A program made the position numbers and the translations under genes. This document shows positions 60,053 to 64,000 of a DNA stretch of 64,000 nt, piece after piece. The notes beneath the pieces are model-generated. The model did not search any database, was not told the origin of the DNA, and worked only from the letters and a program-made list of their open reading frames with translations. Positions within the stretch are counted from its first letter, which is position 1; every line of letters begins with the position of its first letter. The DNA is from Paenibacillus solanacearum (lineage in GTDB: Bacteria > Bacillota > Bacilli > Paenibacillales > NBRC-103111): assembly GCF_910593845.1 (NCBI RefSeq), contig NZ_CAJVAS010000027.1, forward strand, positions 23,013 through 87,012, written 5' to 3'.

Positions 60053-60165
60053 ACCATTCGTATAACCTTGACGATACGGGTCGAGGGTTTCTACAAGGAA
60101 CCGATAAATTCCTGGCTACGAAGGGTGCGGACTTTCCGCACCCTCGGACAGCCGGGATTTTTTTT
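60053..60165 (+). ncRNA. Purine (guanine-type) riboswitch with terminator
   Basis: Aptamer 60053-60126: P1 ACCATTCGTA / TACGAAGGGT, J1/2 TATAACC, P2 CCTTGAC / GTCGAGG with L2 GATACGG, J2/3 TTTCTAC, P3 AGGAA / TTCCT with L3 CCGATAAA, and J3/1 GGC. The base before the P1 3' strand, equivalent to position 74, is C, which reads guanine (or hypoxanthine) rather than adenine. The 9-bp hairpin AGGGTGCGG / CCGCACCCT (60122-60144) overlaps both P1 and the final hairpin CTCGG-ACAG-CCGGG with T8 (60143-60165), so it acts as antiterminator: ligand binding should favour termination (OFF switch). Confidence 0.9.
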
Positions 60166-60206
60166 GCTTTCGCGCATCGCACATGCATTGAATCGAACGG
60201 GAGGCC

Positions 60207-61664
60207 ATGACACGAATGAAACAACGCTATGATGTAATTATTGTAGGGGCAGGTCCGGCGGGCATCTTCGCCGCATATGAAATGACGCTGAAGGCGCCGC
60301 AGCTGCAGGTGCTGCTGGTCGATAAAGGACATGATATCGACCATCGCCGATGTCCGATCCTGGAAGAAAAGATCAAGCTGTGTCCGCCGCCGGCCGGGAA
60401 GAAGGAATTCGCCGGCTGTCTGCCGGCCTGTTCGATCACGGCGGGATTCGGGGGAGCAGGGGCATACAGCGACGGCAAATTCAATATTACGACCGAGTTC
60501 GGCGGCTGGCTGACGGAATATTTGGCCCCGTCCCGGGTCATGGAGCTGATTCGCTACGTCGACGCCATTAATTTGGAGCATGGTGCAACGGATTCGATCA
60601 CCGATCCGACGACACCGACAGTACAGTCGATCGAGCAGCGGGCGTATGCCGCGGGGCTGAAGCTGCTGCGCGCGCAGGTGCGCCATCTCGGGACGGAGCA
60701 AAACCTGGAAATCTTGAAGTCGATCAACGCCTACTTGAAGCAGCGGGTCGACATGCAGTTCAAGACCGAGGTAGCCGATCTGCTTACCGTGAAGACGAAG
60801 GAGGGCCACCAGGTCAAGGGCATTGTGCTGCGCAGCGGCGAGGAGATCGAAGCGGAGCATGTGGTGGTCGCTCCGGGACGCGACGGATCGGCCTGGCTGA
60901 CAGACGTGCTGCGCAAGCGGCGTCTGAAGATGTACAACAATCAGGTCGATGTCGGCGTGCGGGTGGAAACATCCGATGTCGTTATGCGCGAAATCAATGA
61001 GCATCTGTACGAAGGCAAGTTTATTTTCAATACGTCAGTCGGCACGCGGGTGCGGACATTTTGCAGCAATCCGTCCGGTCATGTCGTCGTTGAGAATCAC
61101 AGCGGGGTCATGGCGGCGAACGGGCATGCTTACAAAGACCCGGCGCTCGGCTCGAGCAACACGAACTTTGCGCTGCTCGTATCGCACCGGTTCACGGAGC
61201 CGTTCGACAAGCCGAACGAATATGCGCGGGAAATTTGCGAGCGCGCCAACGATCTGTCCAGCGGCGGCGTTATCGTGCAAAAGTACGGCGATATTATTCG
61301 CGGCCGCCGCTCGACCGAAGCGCGCATCAAAGAGGGCTTTCTGGAGCCCACATTGCGGGAAGCGGTACCGGGCGATCTGGGGCTGGTGTTACCTTATAAT
61401 ACGATGAAAAGCTTGATCGAAATGGTGGAAGCGCTCGATCAAGTCACACCGGGTATTGCTTCGGAACACACGCTGTTTTACGGTGTGGAGGCGAAGTTTT
61501 ACTCCGCCCGGCCGAAGCTGACCGAGCGGCTGGAGACGGAAATCGCCGGATTGTACTGCGGAGGCGACGGTGCAGGCGTCACGCGCGGGCTCGCACAAGC
61601 GGGCGCGGCGGGCGTCTGGATCGCCAGAGACATCGCGAGCAAACGGCTCGGCAGAGAAGTATAA
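60207..61664 (+). CDS. FAD-dependent dehydrogenase of the COG2509 type, riboswitch-controlled
   Basis: 485 residues (ATG 60216 is an alternative, better spaced from GGGAGG). FAD-binding loop YDVIIVGAGPAGIFAAYEM at the N-terminus, then a Cys-rich segment HRRCPILEEKIKLCPPP ... FAGCLPACSITAGFGGAGAYSDGKFN, and a second Rossmann-like part ending with GLYCGGDGAGVTRGLAQAGAAGVWIARDI. This is the uncharacterised FAD-dependent dehydrogenase family found in many Firmicutes. Its electron acceptor and substrate are unknown. The purine riboswitch 50 bp upstream ties it to guanine or hypoxanthine levels. Confidence 0.9.
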   Translation: MTRMKQRYDVIIVGAGPAGIFAAYEMTLKAPQLQVLLVDKGHDIDHRRCPILEEKIKLCPPPAGKKEFAGCLPACSITAGFGGAGAYSDGKFNITTEFGGWLTEYLAPSRVMELIRYVDAINLEHGATDSITDPTTPTVQSIEQRAYAAGLKLLRAQVRHLGTEQNLEILKSINAYLKQRVDMQFKTEVADLLTVKTKEGHQVKGIVLRSGEEIEAEHVVVAPGRDGSAWLTDVLRKRRLKMYNNQVDVGVRVETSDVVMREINEHLYEGKFIFNTSVGTRVRTFCSNPSGHVVVENHSGVMAANGHAYKDPALGSSNTNFALLVSHRFTEPFDKPNEYAREICERANDLSSGGVIVQKYGDIIRGRRSTEARIKEGFLEPTLREAVPGDLGLVLPYNTMKSLIEMVEALDQVTPGIASEHTLFYGVEAKFYSARPKLTERLETEIAGLYCGGDGAGVTRGLAQAGAAGVWIARDIASKRLGREV

Positions 61665-61687
61665 TCGAATTTTTTCCTTTTAGCCTC

Positions 61688-61731
61688 TTGATAAAACTAA
61701 TGACATTAGTTATTATACTAATATCATTAGT
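61688..61731 (+). promoter_or_regulatory. Promoter and two TetR operators of the MBL operon
   Basis: TTGATA (61688-61693), 17-bp spacer, TATTAT (61711-61716). AACTAATGACATTAGTT (61695-61711) is a palindrome in the spacer and ACTAATATCATTAGT (61717-61731) a near copy past the -10. Centres are 21 bp apart, two helical turns. Confidence 0.8.
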
Positions 61732-61750
61732 TTAACGGAGGCGATTTTTC

Positions 61751-62494
61751 ATGCGCATGACGAAACGAGGCACGATCTACCAGCTTGCTTTTATGCCAAG
61801 GCTATTCCCGGTCAACTGCTATTTGGTGGAGGAGGACGAGGAGCTGACGCTGATCGACGCGGCGCTTCCTTTCAGCGTCAAAGGGATCTTGCAGGCTGCC
61901 GCGCAGATCGGCAAGCCGCTGACGCGCATCGTGCTGACCCATGCCCATGACGATCATGTGGGGGCGCTGGACGGTTTGAAAGCGGCGCTGCCGAGCGCTC
62001 GGGTGTACATCTCGCGGCGGGACGCGAAACTGCTGAGCGGCGATGTCCGCCTTGAGCCGGGAGAGCCGGATACGAGGGTCAAGGGTGGCGTGCCGAAATC
62101 CGTCCGCACGAAGCCCGATGTGCTGCTGGAGGACGGCGATCGCGTGGGCTCGCTCACGGCCATTGCCGTACCGGGACATACGCCTGGCTCGATGGCGTTC
62201 TTCGATGAGCGCAGCGGCGCGCTGGTGGCCGGCGATGCGATGCAAACGCGCGGGGGCGTCGCCGTATCGGGGAAGCTGCAGTGGCGCTTTCCGTTTCCTG
62301 CCTTCGCGACCTGGAGCGCCGCGCAGGCGGTTGAATCCGCGCGCAAGCTGCAGCGTGTCGAGCCGTCGCTGCTCGCGGTCGGGCACGGGCCGATGATCGA
62401 GGGGCCGGCCGAGGCGATCGCCGAAGCGATTCGGGCAGCCGACCAAGCATTGACGAAAGCGAGGGAAGCCCATGGCCGCTCGGCAAGGTCTTGA
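61751..62494 (+). CDS. MBL fold metallo-hydrolase
   Basis: 247 residues. The metal-binding HxHxDH motif is THAHDDHVGALDG, with later ligands in PGHTPGS, VAGDAMQ and AVGHGPM. Belongs to the glyoxalase-II-like/YflN group; substrate unknown. ATG 61751 after GGAGGCG. Overlaps the downstream TetR gene by 23 bp, so both form one autoregulated operon. Confidence 0.92.
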   Translation: MRMTKRGTIYQLAFMPRLFPVNCYLVEEDEELTLIDAALPFSVKGILQAAAQIGKPLTRIVLTHAHDDHVGALDGLKAALPSARVYISRRDAKLLSGDVRLEPGEPDTRVKGGVPKSVRTKPDVLLEDGDRVGSLTAIAVPGHTPGSMAFFDERSGALVAGDAMQTRGGVAVSGKLQWRFPFPAFATWSAAQAVESARKLQRVEPSLLAVGHGPMIEGPAEAIAEAIRAADQALTKAREAHGRSARS

Positions 62495-63053
62495 TCGGGA
62501 GAGCGTAGTGAAGGCGGCGGCCGATTTGGCCGATGAAGTCGGACTTGAGCAGGTCACGCTCGCGTCGCTCGCGGGAAGGCTGAGCGTCAAGACGCCGTCG
62601 TTATATAACCATGTCCAGGGACTGCCGGGCTTGCGCAGGGAGCTGGCGCTGTACGGGATCGAACGGCTCAACGAAGCGTTAACGCAGGGTGCGCTGGGGA
62701 AGTCGGGGGATGACGCCGTGCTCTCCGTAGGAACCGCCTACGTCGCCTTTGTGCGGCAGCATCCGGGCTTGTACGAGGCCACGATGGGCGCGCCTGATAT
62801 GTCCGACCCGGACATCCAGCAGGTGTCGGCGTCGGTCGTAGACACGGTATTGCGGGTGCTTGAAGTGTACCGGCTGGAGCCGGAGGAAGCGCTGCATGCG
62901 GTAAGGGGCATACGCAGCATGGTGCACGGCTTCGCTTCCTTGGAAGGGCGAAACGGGTTCCGGCTGCAGCTTGATCGGGATCGTACGCTCCGCCACATGC
63001 TGACGACCTATTTAAGTGGACTCAAATCCAAAGAAGCCGCCGGGAAGCCATAA
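62472..63053 (+). CDS. TetR regulator with WHG-type C-terminal domain
   Basis: 193 residues. TetR helix-turn-helix (ESVVKAAADLADEVGLEQVTLASLAGRLSVKTPSLYNHVQGLPGLRREL); the C-terminus (RTPGLYEATM-like, here RQHPGLYEATMGAPD, and MVHGFASLE) is the WHG domain. Starts inside the MBL gene (23-bp overlap). Probable repressor of its own operon via the twin palindromes upstream. Confidence 0.92.
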   Translation: MAARQGLDRESVVKAAADLADEVGLEQVTLASLAGRLSVKTPSLYNHVQGLPGLRRELALYGIERLNEALTQGALGKSGDDAVLSVGTAYVAFVRQHPGLYEATMGAPDMSDPDIQQVSASVVDTVLRVLEVYRLEPEEALHAVRGIRSMVHGFASLEGRNGFRLQLDRDRTLRHMLTTYLSGLKSKEAAGKP

Positions 63054-63070
63054 TCCGGCGGCTATTTTTC
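63035..63070 (+). terminator. Intrinsic terminator overlapping the TetR stop
   Basis: AGCCGCCGG (63035-63043) / CCGGCGGCT (63055-63063), then ATTTTTC. The 5' arm lies within the last codons of the TetR gene. Confidence 0.88.
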
Positions 63071-63176
63071 TTGTTACTGGGGCTCGCGGTGTCGGCCGCG
63101 GGTTCATTCCAATATAGACTATATTTGGATATAATGGAATGAATCCATTCGATTGATCGTAAGGAGGGACATCCGT

Positions 63177-63554
63177 ATGGCCATGTTGAAAGACAGCAAG
63201 AATCAAGCGGCGCTGCGTTCATTGCACGAGGAATTGTGGGAACGCCTGCAGCATTGCGAGGAGCAGGAGGCCGAAGCGATATTGCGAAACAGCTTGGGTG
63301 ATGCCGCCGGCGCAATCAGCGACGAAGTCCGTGAACAAACGGACCGTACAGCCAGCGGCGAAACCGCCATTGAAGCCGGCGGCGGGACGACGGCCGGAGC
63401 AAGCGAACCCTTGCTGCAGCCGTTCCGCCCGTTTTCCGCTCCGCAGCACGGGCTTCTGACGCTCCGCGGCGCGGTCTTTTCCGCGATGGCCGGGGTGTCC
63501 CTCGCTGCGCTGCTTGTCGTCCTGCTCGTATACGCCGCTTTGTGGATCGAGTAG
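63177..63554 (+). CDS. Small C-terminally anchored membrane protein
   Basis: 125 residues from ATG 63177 (GGAGGG spaced 8 nt). An N-terminal helical part rich in Glu and Gln (LRSLHEELWERLQHCEEQEAEAILRNSLG), a Gly/Ala/Thr linker, and one C-terminal membrane helix (about 95-122, GAVFSAMAGVSLAALLVVLLVYAALW). Looks like a tail-anchored protein. No family recognised. Confidence 0.65.
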   Translation: MAMLKDSKNQAALRSLHEELWERLQHCEEQEAEAILRNSLGDAAGAISDEVREQTDRTASGETAIEAGGGTTAGASEPLLQPFRPFSAPQHGLLTLRGAVFSAMAGVSLAALLVVLLVYAALWIE

Positions 63555-63627
63555 CGCCTGCGGATCGAAGCCGCAAGAGTGGCAGGGTACCCCGACCTTA
63601 CTGCCTGATCCGCCATGCCGGAACCCC

Positions 63628-64000
63628 TTAGTGAAACTCGAGAATCACGTGGCTAAGGGAGCCGTATTGATAGCTTTGATGAAGGAGCTCCGCTTTTTTA
63701 GACTCCGCTCCGCTGCCCATCGCGATAAAGACAGGCAAAAAATGCTCGTAGTCAGGCGTCGCCTGCACTCCGTAAGGAGCCTGCCGCTTGTAATCAAATA
63801 ATGCTTCCGTATCCCAAGCCTGAATGCCCGAGATAAGCCAGTCATCGAACGCTTTGGCCCACGCGTCCGCCTGATTCTCCGCATGAAAATTCATGTAACG
63901 GAAATTGTGAATGGTCGAGCCGCTGCCGATGACCAGGACGTTCTGCTGTTTGAGCGCAGCAACCGCTTCGCCGATCGCATATTGCTGCTCGGGCGGGAGG
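63628..64000 (-). CDS. LigB-type extradiol ring-opening dioxygenase (DODA family), 5' partial
   Basis: The frame is open to the window edge, so the N-terminus with the metal-binding His residues is outside. About 124 residues are visible: LPPEQQYAIGEAVAALKQQNVLVIGSGSTIHNFRYMNFHAEN and TPDYEHFLPVFIAMGSG, signatures of the YgiD/DODA 4,5-DOPA-dioxygenase-like family. The family opens catechol rings; YgiD-like members have unclear physiological substrates. The stop is at 63628. Confidence 0.88.
   Translation of the reverse strand, partial: LPPEQQYAIGEAVAALKQQNVLVIGSGSTIHNFRYMNFHAENQADAWAKAFDDWLISGIQAWDTEALFDYKRQAPYGVQATPDYEHFLPVFIAMGSGAESKKAELLHQSYQYGSLSHVILEFH

Noticed and set aside
1..64000. 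CRISPR arrays, tRNA/rRNA genes, prophage or transposase genes
   Set aside because: No regularly spaced direct repeats with spacers, no tRNA-like cloverleaf or rRNA sequence noticed, and no recombinase or transposase domain among the readable proteins.

Overview
The window looks like chromosomal DNA of a high-GC, Gram-positive, spore-former-type Firmicute, most probably Paenibacillus or a close relative. The evidence is a class A beta-lactamase fused to S-layer homology domains, copper-amine-oxidase-N stalk proteins, a YesM-type sensor kinase, a large modular secreted glycosidase, DUF3231 and DUF2935 proteins, many one-component regulators (PadR, MarR x3, TetR x3, XRE, BlaI), frequent GTG/TTG starts behind strong purine-rich ribosome binding sites, and intrinsic terminators between units. 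No rRNA, tRNA, CRISPR array, insertion sequence or phage module was recognised.

Layout. 1-14.4 kb: end of an SLH beta-lactamase, DUF3231 protein, PadR with a divergent hydrolase, an orphan leuB-like gene next to a degenerate 36-bp repeat tract, an alkyltransferase-like protein, a MORN-repeat surface protein, a fatty acid desaturase, TetR with a membrane protein and GNAT, MarR, a secreted protein, a membrane-anchored EEP phosphodiesterase and a methyltransferase. 14.6-23.4 kb: GH43 xylosidase, a MarR-controlled efflux operon (two membrane fusion proteins plus a DHA2 pump), another MarR with an SDR, and DUF2935. 23.6-27.2 kb: FAD monooxygenase with TetR and paired operators, then a serine-hydrolase-like protein lacking expected catalytic residues. 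27.4-36.9 kb: a sensing and polysaccharide-degradation locus made of a YesM-type kinase, an unusual receiver-kinase fusion, an extracellular binding lipoprotein, a divergent 1,216-residue GH44 glycosidase and a NarL-type regulator; a TGAC-NN-GTCA palindrome occurs upstream of both the glycosidase and the regulator.

37-49 kb: MFS/XRE pair, DUF2277, a frameshifted HTH remnant, peptide deformylase, MATE pump, ArsP-like permease, a NitT/TauT-type ABC transporter, M23 peptidase, pirin and a small conserved protein. 49-54.5 kb: ammonium transporter, then a plasmid-like partition cassette (winged-helix protein, ParM/StbA actin-like ATPase, small ParR-like protein) and an HD-GYP protein. 54.6-59.5 kb: YceI, a BlaI/M56-peptidase pair sharing a palindromic operator with a downstream lipoprotein cytochrome c, a cation symporter and a hypothetical protein. 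59.5-64 kb: a promoter and guanine-type purine riboswitch leading into an uncharacterised FAD-dependent dehydrogenase, then an MBL hydrolase/TetR operon with two operators over its promoter, a small membrane protein and the 3' part of a LigB-type dioxygenase.

The most notable items are the riboswitch-controlled FAD dehydrogenase, the receiver-kinase fusion with its GH44 target candidate, the chromosomal ParM cassette, and the BlaI-M56-cytochrome c circuit. All functions are inferred by reading motifs; no database search was run.
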